From an uncultured Ignavibacteriales bacterium (lineage in GTDB: Bacteria; Bacteroidota; Ignavibacteria; Ignavibacteriales; Ignavibacteriaceae), in NCBI GenBank assembly GCA_903843135.1, contig CAIMOS010000115.1, positions 1 to 40,430 of the forward strand: a stretch of 40,430 bases of DNA. The letters are read 5' to 3'. Under the pieces are notes generated by a model that saw only the letters and a program-made list of their open reading frames with translations, ran no database searches and was not told the DNA's origin. Every line of letters starts with the position of its first letter. Within the stretch, counting starts at the first letter, position 1. This document shows, piece by piece, positions 8,899-16,593 of the stretch. The position numbers were made by a program, and so were the translations under genes.

Positions 8899-8937
8899 TT
8901 GACAAAGAACAATATTCGTATTATGTTAGAAACATAA
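8899..8937 (+). promoter_or_regulatory. TetR-gene promoter with overlapping operator dyad
   Basis: TTGACA (8899-8904), a 17-nt spacer and TATGTT (8922-8927) form a good sigma70-type promoter. The -10 hexamer sits inside the perfect dyad TTATGTT-AGA-AACATAA (8921-8937), which lies 27 nt before the TetR gene. The placement suggests that the TetR protein represses its own operon by covering the -10 element. Confidence 0.6.
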
Positions 8938-8964
8938 AAAACTATTTTATTATTTTAAGTTTCC

Positions 8965-9576
8965 TTGACTGCATCAAAAACAAAACTGCTGAGTAAAGCA
9001 CGCGAACGGTTTCTCATTGAAGGATTCTACAAGATCTCAATGGATGAACTGTCATCAGACCTGAAAATGAGCAAAAAGACCATTTACTCAATCTTCCCTT
9101 CAAAAAATGAACTCGTCAGGGAAATCGCCCTTAACTTTATGAATTCCAACTTCCAGATGCTGGAAAAGATCGTAAGCGGTAAAGGAAACGCGATTGAAAA
9201 ATTAACCAGGATTATGAGCCATTTTGCCCTGATTTCGAGCCAGATCAGCACCAATTTCCTTAAGGACCTCCAAACCCATATGGAAGAGGTTTGGATTGAA
9301 GTGGAGAGTTTCAGAAGTGTAAAACTTAACGATTTAATGACTAAGATCATTTTACAGGGACAAAAAGAGAAGCTGTTCAAACTCTACCCCCCCGAATTGC
9401 TGATACTATTATTTGTACGGAGTATTTCGGCAATGGTCACGCCTGCCACAATAATTAAGTTCGGATATAGCCTTGATAAAATAGTCCAGCTGACTGTAGA
9501 TGTACTGCTGAACGGAATCGCCACCGAAAAAGGCGCTAAAGTTTTTAATATACATAAAGAGAGTGTAAAACTATGA
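8965..9576 (+). CDS. TetR-family transcriptional regulator
   Basis: This 203-residue regulator has an N-terminal TetR helix-turn-helix (about residues 8-55: 'RFLIEGFYKISMDELSSDLKMSKKTIYSIFPSKNELV' carries its core) and a helical ligand-binding domain. The start is TTG at 8965; no suitable ATG precedes the HTH. It overlaps the HlyD gene (ATGA), so it is the first gene of the exporter operon. In E. coli the comparable ybhGFSR exporter is controlled by the TetR protein CecR. Here the dyad at 8921-8937 is the probable operator. Confidence 0.9.
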   Translation: MTASKTKLLSKARERFLIEGFYKISMDELSSDLKMSKKTIYSIFPSKNELVREIALNFMNSNFQMLEKIVSGKGNAIEKLTRIMSHFALISSQISTNFLKDLQTHMEEVWIEVESFRSVKLNDLMTKIILQGQKEKLFKLYPPELLILLFVRSISAMVTPATIIKFGYSLDKIVQLTVDVLLNGIATEKGAKVFNIHKESVKL

Positions 9577-10532
9577 AGAACTTAATCACATTCGTTATGC
9601 TTGCATTATTCTTTTACGGATGCGGCGGATCTGATGACGGCAAAGTTGAAGGGACCGGCACAATTGAAATTGTGGCCTCAGTAATCAGCGCCAAAATGGC
9701 GGGCGAGGTAAAGAAGATCGTGAAGGACGAAGGAATGACTGTCCGTAAAGGCGATACTCTTATCATCATTGATGCGGCTAACTACATTATTCAGCAAAAG
9801 ATGGCGCAGGCTAATCTTAAACTTGCGGAAGGCGCATACGAATTGTTACGGAACGGCGCACGAAAAGAAGATGTTGAAGTCGTTCTTGCACAGTTAAAAC
9901 AGGCTGAGATTAATATCAAATCGGCGGAGACGGATTTCGAACGCTTCCGGGAACTGCTATCTTCAAAATCAGTCACTCAAAAACAGTTCGACGATGCCGA
10001 AGCACGATACAACATTGCACAGGAACAGCTTAACGCTGCTAAAGAATCAGTAAAGAAAATCAAAAATATTTCGCGACCCGAAGAGCTCAAACAGGCCCTT
10101 GCACGTGTGGAACAGGCGGCAGCGAATGAGGAACTGCTCCGCAAACAGATTTCCGACTGCTATATCATTGCCCCGTTTGACGGCCTCATCACAAAGAAAT
10201 ATGTCCAGGAGGGCGAGACTATCGCGCCGTCCGCTGCAGTTCTGAAACTTGCGAATACCGAAACTGCGGAACTCACTATATATATACCCGAAACTGATAT
10301 GCCAAAAATCAAACCGGGCAATAAGGCTTTTATCTCGATCGATATGAATCCTGACAAGAAGTACGAAGGATATGTTTCCTTCATTTCAGCTGAATCTGAA
10401 TTCACACCGAAGAACATTCAGACGAAAGACGAGCGCACAAAACTTGTGTTTGCGGTAAAGATAAAAATTCCCAACAAGAATTATGAACTTAAATCCGGAT
10501 TACCCGCGGACGCGGAAATTATAGTTAACTGA
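9573..10532 (+). CDS. HlyD/YbhG-like membrane-fusion lipoprotein
   Basis: This 319-residue periplasmic adaptor has a signal peptide and lipobox ending at Cys17 ('FFYGCGG'). A split lipoyl domain (about residues 28-75 and 190-230) brackets a long alpha-hairpin coiled coil (about 76-185), and a beta-barrel follows. The 'IIAPFDGLITKKYVQEGE' stretch is the classic second lipoyl half. It should bridge the downstream ABC-2 transporter to an outer-membrane channel encoded elsewhere, since no TolC-like gene is in this window. Its start overlaps the TetR stop, and its stop is 7 nt before the first ATPase gene. Confidence 0.9.
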   Translation: MKNLITFVMLALFFYGCGGSDDGKVEGTGTIEIVASVISAKMAGEVKKIVKDEGMTVRKGDTLIIIDAANYIIQQKMAQANLKLAEGAYELLRNGARKEDVEVVLAQLKQAEINIKSAETDFERFRELLSSKSVTQKQFDDAEARYNIAQEQLNAAKESVKKIKNISRPEELKQALARVEQAAANEELLRKQISDCYIIAPFDGLITKKYVQEGETIAPSAAVLKLANTETAELTIYIPETDMPKIKPGNKAFISIDMNPDKKYEGYVSFISAESEFTPKNIQTKDERTKLVFAVKIKIPNKNYELKSGLPADAEIIVN

Positions 10533-10539
10533 CCAAACA

Positions 10540-11484
10540 ATGAGTACAATTATTTCAGTTAAGGAACTCCGCAAGAACTTCGGCAGCGTAATAGCTGTCA
10601 ACGGGGTTTCTTTTACTGTCAACAAAGGTGAAATGTTCGGATTGGTCGGGCCTGACGGAGCCGGTAAAACGACAACTATGAGAGTACTGTGCGGATTATT
10701 GGTCCCCGCCGCCGGTGAAGTATCACTCTTCGGCCTTCCGCTGAATAAGGAAGTAAGGAACATCCAGAAAAAGATCGGCTACCTGTCCCAAAAATTCAGC
10801 CTCTACGGTGATCTCAGCATTGACGAGAATTTACATTTCTTCGCGAGAGTGCACGGAATAAAATCATACAAAGAATATGCTGACCGCCTTCTCAGTTTTA
10901 CGAGATTGACCGGGTTCCGCACCCGGAGAGTAGATAAGCTTTCCGGAGGAATGAAACAAAAAGCGGCGCTCGCCTGCTCGCTTGTCCATAAGCCGGAAAT
11001 ACTGTTTTTAGATGAGCCGACAACAGGCGTCGATCCCGTATCAAGAAGGGATTTCTGGAAAATCTTATCCGACTTGTTAAAAGACGGACTTACAATTTTT
11101 ATGACTACCCCTTACCTTGATGAAGCGGAAAGATGCAACCGCGTTGCCCTTATGCACGAGGGCCGCCTGATAGCGCTTGATGAACCGGATTTACTCAGAA
11201 GGTCCATCAATCGTGAAATACTGGAAATAGTATGCAATGATGCTTTCGGCACCGCAAAACTTATCAGAAATAATTTCGATGTTGATCTTCAGTTGTTCGG
11301 CGACAGGCTGAATATACTCACCGGTGACGGCGAATCACTTGCTTCTGAACTGCTCGAATATCTCAAGCAGAATTCCGTTGATGTAATATCGTGGCGCAAA
11401 ACAATTCCGTCGCTCGAAAATGCATTTATATACCTCATCAACCGGGAGCCGAAAGTTGCCAGGCTAAGTGAGGAAGGCGCATAA
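10540..11484 (+). CDS. ABC-2 exporter ATPase 1 (YbhF N-half-like)
   Basis: This 314-residue ATPase has Walker A GPDGAGKTT (residues 37-45), a standard signature LSGGMKQ (from residue 134) and Walker B LFLDEPTTGVDP. The H-loop His is replaced by proline: 'TTPYLDEAE', Pro191. E. coli YbhF carries two ATPase domains in one chain; here they are two adjacent genes. With the degenerate signature of the next ATPase, this makes one composite ATP site defective and leaves the other intact. A C-terminal extension of about 80 residues is typical of drug/bacteriocin-type ABC-2 ATPases. Confidence 0.9.
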   Translation: MSTIISVKELRKNFGSVIAVNGVSFTVNKGEMFGLVGPDGAGKTTTMRVLCGLLVPAAGEVSLFGLPLNKEVRNIQKKIGYLSQKFSLYGDLSIDENLHFFARVHGIKSYKEYADRLLSFTRLTGFRTRRVDKLSGGMKQKAALACSLVHKPEILFLDEPTTGVDPVSRRDFWKILSDLLKDGLTIFMTTPYLDEAERCNRVALMHEGRLIALDEPDLLRRSINREILEIVCNDAFGTAKLIRNNFDVDLQLFGDRLNILTGDGESLASELLEYLKQNSVDVISWRKTIPSLENAFIYLINREPKVARLSEEGA

Positions 11485-11486
11485 TT

Positions 11487-12422
11487 ATGAATTCAATTAA
11501 AGTACGCAACCTTACAAAAAAATTCGGGAATTTTGTTTCTGTGGACAGCATCTCATTCGATGTGGAGCAGGGCGAAGTTTTCGGATTTCTTGGGGCCAAC
11601 GGGGCCGGAAAATCCACCACTATTAAAATGCTTACCGGCATTCTGTCCCCGACTTCCGGCGATGCAACTGTTTCGGGATACAGCATAAAAACTCATCCCG
11701 ACCTGGTCAAACTGAACATCGGTTATATGTCTCAGAAATTTTCTCTCTATAATGATCTCACAGTTGAACAAAACATTAACTTCTTTGGCGGCATTTACGG
11801 CCTCGGTAAGGAATTACTCGAAACGAGAAAAAAATGGGCCCTGGAAATAGCAGGACTAAAAGGGAAAGAAAATTTACTTACGAACGACCTTCCGGGAGGC
11901 ATTAAACAGCGCCTCGCTCTTGGCACAGCAGTGATTCACAAACCAAAAGTTGTTTTCCTCGATGAACCTACAAGCGGAGTCGATCCGATATCCAGGCGGC
12001 GGTTCTGGGACCTTATATTTGATCTGTCGTCGGAAGGGATAACGGTCTTCGTCACCACGCATTACCTTGAGGAAGCAGAATTCTGCAACAACATCCTGAT
12101 GATCGACGCCGGAGAACTGGTTGCGCAGGGAAAACCGAAGCAGCTTAAAAACGAACACATTAGTTCGGACATATTTGAAATAGACTGCAGCCCAGTTATC
12201 GAAGCGCTTGATGTGTTGTCCTCCGCTCCGTTTTCCGGTGAGACTTCAATATTCGGGAATAAGATCCACCTGCTTGCTAAAACTGAGGAGACCGGGGCTG
12301 ACGATATCAGAGACTATCTTGTAAACGCGGGAATTTCTGCTATCAAAAATATCGACAGGATAACTCCGTCACTTGAAGACTTGTTTATTTACCTGCTGGA
12401 TCAGAGAGGAAGTAAAAAATGA
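11487..12422 (+). CDS. ABC-2 exporter ATPase 2 (YbhF C-half-like)
   Basis: This 311-residue ATPase has an intact Walker A (GANGAGKST), Walker B VFLDEPTSGVDP and switch histidine His192 ('TTHYLEEAE'). Its signature is LPGGIKQ instead of LSGG (residues 135-141). It starts 2 nt after the preceding ATPase stop and overlaps the first permease gene (ATGA). It is the presumed partner of ATPase 1 in an asymmetric heterodimer driving the two ABC-2 permeases. Confidence 0.9.
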   Translation: MNSIKVRNLTKKFGNFVSVDSISFDVEQGEVFGFLGANGAGKSTTIKMLTGILSPTSGDATVSGYSIKTHPDLVKLNIGYMSQKFSLYNDLTVEQNINFFGGIYGLGKELLETRKKWALEIAGLKGKENLLTNDLPGGIKQRLALGTAVIHKPKVVFLDEPTSGVDPISRRRFWDLIFDLSSEGITVFVTTHYLEEAEFCNNILMIDAGELVAQGKPKQLKNEHISSDIFEIDCSPVIEALDVLSSAPFSGETSIFGNKIHLLAKTEETGADDIRDYLVNAGISAIKNIDRITPSLEDLFIYLLDQRGSKK

Positions 12423-13555
12423 ACTTTCACCGTCTTCTTGCCCTGATAGAAAAAGAGTTCAAACACCTTTTCAGAGATGTAAGATTTTTTATCGTACTGC
12501 TCTTCTTTCCTGTTTTCCTTCTTGTAATTTTTGGTTACGCTGTAAATTTTGATGTAAAACATATTACGATCGGAGTTTACGATCAGGAAAAATCCGAACT
12601 CAGCAGACAGCTGCTCAACTCTCTATCATCGTCGTCATATTTTGAGATTAAAAAAGTGCTGACTTCTGATCACGAGATTAAAAACGCGCTCGATCTGAAG
12701 GAAGTCCAGTGCGTGATCGTCATCCCCGATGATATGTCTAAAGAATTCTATTCCAAACGCCAGGCCAAAATACAGTTCCTGATAGACGGAGTGGACGGAA
12801 ATACGGCGACGATTACACAGAATTACGCGGGTGCATTCATTCAGAACTTCGAGAGCAAGCTGATTGATGATATAATGAAACTGCGCGGGATGAAACAATA
12901 TAAACCTGTCGGAGTTGAGACATTGTTCTGGTTCAACAGCGACCTGAAGTCATCCAGATTCCTGGTTCCCGGGCTTATCGCTATGATACTCGTTCTTATA
13001 GCAGTTGTCAGCGTCTCACTTTCCCTCGTAAAGGAAAAAGAGATGGGTACTCTGGAACAAATCCGGGTGTCACCGATAACAACTGCTGAACTCCTCATCG
13101 GGAAGACCATTCCATTTGTCCTGATCGCCCTTTTCAATGCTGTTATGATTCTGATAGCGGGTTATTTCCTCTTTGAAGTAACAGTTAAGGGGAGTTATCT
13201 GCTTCTCCTTTTTTCGGCTATTTTGTTTCTCTTTGCGGGGACGAGCATCGGAATATTAGTATCTGTTATTTCAGATTCGCAGCAGGTGGCATTTATGATT
13301 GCTACTCTGATATCGCTGATTCCTTCGCTCATTCTGTCAGGTTTTATATTCCCGATTGAAGGTATGCCTTTTATCATACAGATTTTCACAAATGTTACGC
13401 CGGCCAAATTTTTCGTTAAAATTCTCCGGGCGATAATATTGCGCGGAGTCGGATTTGAGGCTATCTGGCAGGATATGCTTTATTTACTGCTGTTTTCGGT
13501 CGTCGTGCTTCTGGTAGCGAGCGCCAAATACAAAGAGAAACTTAAGGAAGTATAG
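12419..13555 (+). CDS. ABC-2 type exporter permease 1 (YbhS/YbhR-like)
   Basis: This 378-residue permease has one N-terminal TM helix (about residues 22-45), an extracytoplasmic domain of about 130 residues ('DGVDGNTATITQNYAGAF' region) and five or six C-terminal helices. The conserved 'KEKEMGTLEQIRVSPI' coupling helix precedes 'LIGKTIPFVLI'. This is the linearmycin/multidrug ABC-2 family. It overlaps the ATPase 2 gene by 4 nt. The exported substrate is unknown. Confidence 0.9.
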   Translation: MNFHRLLALIEKEFKHLFRDVRFFIVLLFFPVFLLVIFGYAVNFDVKHITIGVYDQEKSELSRQLLNSLSSSSYFEIKKVLTSDHEIKNALDLKEVQCVIVIPDDMSKEFYSKRQAKIQFLIDGVDGNTATITQNYAGAFIQNFESKLIDDIMKLRGMKQYKPVGVETLFWFNSDLKSSRFLVPGLIAMILVLIAVVSVSLSLVKEKEMGTLEQIRVSPITTAELLIGKTIPFVLIALFNAVMILIAGYFLFEVTVKGSYLLLLFSAILFLFAGTSIGILVSVISDSQQVAFMIATLISLIPSLILSGFIFPIEGMPFIIQIFTNVTPAKFFVKILRAIILRGVGFEAIWQDMLYLLLFSVVVLLVASAKYKEKLKEV

Positions 13556-13563
13556 ACCCGGAT

Positions 13564-14694
13564 ATGAAGACGATTCTGACGATAATCAAAAAGGAAATGT
13601 TCCAGTTCAGGCGTGACCCTAAGATGCTCGCTATTACTTTCGTTGCGCCGGTGCTCCAGCTGCTCGTTCTGGGTTTTGCGGCAAACCTTGATGTCGATAA
13701 TGTTAAACTGATAATGCTCGATTACGATAAATCCTCACTCAGCAGGGAACTCACTGAGAAGTTCACGGGATGCAATAATTTTGAATTAGTTTCACAGGCG
13801 CAGGATTATAATGATGTGGTTGAGCACATCGACAAAGGGAAAGCGCTGCTCGCAGTTGTGATTCCCAGGGGTTTCGAAACTGCTATTGAGAGCCGCAGGA
13901 CTGCGCCTCTGCAGGTCATACTTAATGCTTCCGACGGTAATACCGCATCAATCGCCGGCGGATACGCCGCGGGGGTCATTGGCGGTTTTTCTAAAAATAT
14001 CGCCGCCGAATACCTTGATAAATCAGGAATAAAAATAAAACCGTTCGGTTCAATCACTGCAGTACCCCGTATTTGGTATAACCCTTACGTAAAAACAAGA
14101 TATTTTATGGTTCCGGCCATCGTGGGACTGATCTTATCGATTGTTACTTTACTTTTAACATCACTTGCAATTGTAAAAGAGAAAGAGATCGGTACTTTTG
14201 AGCAGCTGATTGTAACACCGATAAAACCGCTGCAACTTATCCTCGGGAAACTGCTGCCCTTCGTATTATTTGCTTTTATTTCTGCGATAATAGTCCTGAC
14301 CGGGATGAGGTTTATATTCGATATTCCGGTGCGCGGAAGTATAATCTTTCTGTTTGTTTCTTCATTTTTATATGTACTCTCCACGCTTGGACTGGGGTTG
14401 TTTATTTCAACCGTTTCCCGGACTCAGCAGCAGGCAATGCTGATCGCGGTATTCGCTGTAATGATGCCGATGGTTTTCCTTTCCGGATTCGCTTTCCCGC
14501 TTGAGAATATGCCTGATATCATACGCGCGATAAGTGTAATTATTCCGTTAAAATACTTCCTTATAATTCTGCGCGGTATTATTTTAAAAGGGCTTGGCAT
14601 GGCAGAATTATGGAAGGAATCCTTAATACTGCTTGTTATGGGAGTCTCGATTTTATTACTAAGTTCTATGCGGTTCAGAAAACGTCTCGAATAA
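13564..14694 (+). CDS. ABC-2 type exporter permease 2 (YbhR/YbhS-like)
   Basis: This 376-residue paralogue of the preceding permease has the same plan: TM1, a large extracytoplasmic loop with 'NASDGNTASIAGGYAAG', coupling helix 'KEKEIGTFEQLIVTPI', then the TM bundle. It lies 8 nt downstream and should form the heterodimeric channel with its neighbour. It ends the TetR-HlyD-ATPase-ATPase-permease-permease operon. No terminator hairpin is visible before the next gene, so read-through to the small CMD-like gene is possible. Confidence 0.9.
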   Translation: MKTILTIIKKEMFQFRRDPKMLAITFVAPVLQLLVLGFAANLDVDNVKLIMLDYDKSSLSRELTEKFTGCNNFELVSQAQDYNDVVEHIDKGKALLAVVIPRGFETAIESRRTAPLQVILNASDGNTASIAGGYAAGVIGGFSKNIAAEYLDKSGIKIKPFGSITAVPRIWYNPYVKTRYFMVPAIVGLILSIVTLLLTSLAIVKEKEIGTFEQLIVTPIKPLQLILGKLLPFVLFAFISAIIVLTGMRFIFDIPVRGSIIFLFVSSFLYVLSTLGLGLFISTVSRTQQQAMLIAVFAVMMPMVFLSGFAFPLENMPDIIRAISVIIPLKYFLIILRGIILKGLGMAELWKESLILLVMGVSILLLSSMRFRKRLE

Positions 14695-14736
14695 CGCACA
14701 CAATATTTCTAATTACAAATTAATACAGAAGGTCAG

Positions 14737-15048
14737 ATGAGTAACTTGCCTGAAAGATATCTAAAGTTTAAGCAGGAATTCCCTGAAATAGCCGCCGCGT
14801 ACGAAAATCTGGGAAGCGCGATACACAACAGCTCTCCGTTAGATGAGAAGACAAGGACATTAATTAAAATTGCGTTTTCCGCCGGGGCCGGACTTGAAGG
14901 AGCGCTGCACTCCCACACAAGGAAAGCGATTGAAGCAGGAATTACCGGCGATGAACTGAAGCATACGGTTCTTCTCGGAATGACAACCATAGGTTTCCCC
15001 GCTACAATGGCTGCTATGAGCTGGCTTGAAGATATAATAAACAAATAG
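14737..15048 (+). CDS. Small AhpD/carboxymuconolactone-decarboxylase-fold protein
   Basis: This 103-residue all-helical protein belongs to the CMD/AhpD superfamily. The core motif reads 'EGALHSHTRKAIEAG', where AhpD peroxidases have E-x-C-x-x-C-x-x-x-H. There is no cysteine anywhere in the protein, so thiol-based alkylhydroperoxidase activity is unlikely, but the His residues of the motif remain. AGAAGG stands 4 nt upstream of the ATG. It lies between the exporter operon and the membrane protein/NTPase pair. Its function is unknown. Confidence 0.8.
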   Translation: MSNLPERYLKFKQEFPEIAAAYENLGSAIHNSSPLDEKTRTLIKIAFSAGAGLEGALHSHTRKAIEAGITGDELKHTVLLGMTTIGFPATMAAMSWLEDIINK

Positions 15049-15055
15049 ATTATTT

Positions 15056-16114
15056 TTGACTTCCATTTCTTCGGCCCCTGATAAACAAAAAAACATTAAC
15101 CGGCCGGCTGATGCCGGACATAAAGATGTAGTTATGAGGCTTACTGCACTCTGGGCGTTCAGTGAAGCGGCCCTCGGCGGTCTGCTGCACGCATTCAGGA
15201 TACCTTTTACCGGCCTGATAGTTGCTTCCTTCGCTGTAATAATAATTGCGTTTATTGCATCCATCTCCGAAAATAAATATGTTATTATACGGTCAACTCT
15301 CATTGTAATCGGCGTTAAAATTATTGTTAGTCCGCAGTCCCCTTTCACTGCGCATTTCGCCGTGCTGCTGCAGGGTTTTACGGGTTATTTAATATACAGG
15401 TATGCCGGATTCAGTATTGTTACAACAATGGCCCACGGAGCATTCTCCCTCGTTTACTCCGCGGTTCAGAAACTGTTCACACTCACCGTTATATTCGGTA
15501 TGGAATTCTGGAAATCGACAGACCTGTTTGTCGCGTCAGTATTAAAAGAGATTTCCGTCCGTTCTGAGGACTCAGCTGACAGTTCCATTGTTCTCACATT
15601 GATAACTTTATATCTGCTGATATATCTGGCGATGGGAATTTTCGCGGGATATTTCGCCAGGGTCCTGCCCGGAAGGCTTGGAAATGTCAAGACAAATATC
15701 CTGGCGGATTACCATCGCGCGGAGAAAAGCATCCTTCAGCCGGAGATTAATAAAGCAAAAAAATCATTTAGCAGATATCTGAGTTTCGGGCTGTTGGCAA
15801 TTTTTATTACGATCACATATTTTGCGCCGTTTATAGCGCAGGGAAATTTTATTGATGCAGCCATGATATTCCTCAGAGCAGTGAGTATCATACTCTTTTG
15901 GATATACCTTGCTTCACCTTTATTCAAGAGGGTCCTGAAATCCAAAGTCATCCAAAATGTGAATACGGAAGAAATCAACAATATTATTTCGGCATTTCCT
16001 CAATTTAAAAGTAAGGCCGCGTTTGCCAGGCAGTATTCAAGAGCTAATAAAGGTATCTCAAGAATCGGTACCTTTATCTCGGTTTTAATGATAGTAGTGG
16101 TTTTCGATGAATGA
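15056..16114 (+). CDS. Uncharacterised multi-spanning membrane protein
   Basis: I do not recognise a named family with certainty. The 352-residue protein has about eight or nine hydrophobic segments. The early 'EAALGGLLHAFRIPFTG' stretch recalls S components of energy-coupling-factor transporters or related core-TM proteins (inference). A charged cytosolic loop (about residues 220-240) separates two membrane halves. The start is either TTG 15056, 7 nt after the upstream stop, or ATG 15134 (326 residues); the first 26 residues are hydrophilic. Its last 8 nt overlap the THEP1-like NTPase gene, arguing that the two proteins act together. Confidence 0.75.
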   Translation: MTSISSAPDKQKNINRPADAGHKDVVMRLTALWAFSEAALGGLLHAFRIPFTGLIVASFAVIIIAFIASISENKYVIIRSTLIVIGVKIIVSPQSPFTAHFAVLLQGFTGYLIYRYAGFSIVTTMAHGAFSLVYSAVQKLFTLTVIFGMEFWKSTDLFVASVLKEISVRSEDSADSSIVLTLITLYLLIYLAMGIFAGYFARVLPGRLGNVKTNILADYHRAEKSILQPEINKAKKSFSRYLSFGLLAIFITITYFAPFIAQGNFIDAAMIFLRAVSIILFWIYLASPLFKRVLKSKVIQNVNTEEINNIISAFPQFKSKAAFARQYSRANKGISRIGTFISVLMIVVVFDE

Positions 16115-16586
16115 GATTAAGAGAGACGTATACTTAGTTACCGGTCCCAGAAAATCGGGAAAGACAACACGCGTTATGAATCTCTTCAGGCCGGTTAAGA
16201 GTGTTTCCGGATTGTATGCACCGGTAATCGATGATAAAAGATTTGTGTACTCAATTCACAACCGCAGACTGATTCTTCTGGAAGCAGATGAGAATACACT
16301 TCAGGAAGATGTCTTTAAGACTGCGAACTACTCTTTCAGGCTCTCAGCTTTTGAATCAGCAAGGCAAGAGCTAAGCCTTGTCTCCGGACTTGGTACTGAA
16401 TGGGTAGTAATTGATGAAGTCGGATATTTCGAAATGCGCGGGACGGGCTACGAACCGGTTCTGTCCGATCTTATAAGAGAATTAAAACCGGCACAGAAAC
16501 TCGTACTTATCGTGCGCGGGGAGATTGTTGAAGAAGCAGCCGCAAAATACAATATTAATTTTCTTGCGCTGCCGGAATCTGTCTGA
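16107..16586 (+). CDS. THEP1-like P-loop NTPase
   Basis: This 159-residue soluble P-loop protein has Walker A GPRKSGKT (residues 13-20) and Walker B 'VVIDEVGYFE', the pattern of NTPase_1/THEP1 nucleoside-triphosphatases. THEP1 proteins hydrolyse NTPs in vitro, but their biological role is poorly defined. Overlap with the membrane-protein gene suggests that its NTPase activity serves that protein. It is convergent with gatD, whose stop lies 7 nt away. No terminator is seen. Confidence 0.82.
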   Translation: MNEIKRDVYLVTGPRKSGKTTRVMNLFRPVKSVSGLYAPVIDDKRFVYSIHNRRLILLEADENTLQEDVFKTANYSFRLSAFESARQELSLVSGLGTEWVVIDEVGYFEMRGTGYEPVLSDLIRELKPAQKLVLIVRGEIVEEAAAKYNINFLALPESV

Positions 16587-16593
16587 ATTTCTT

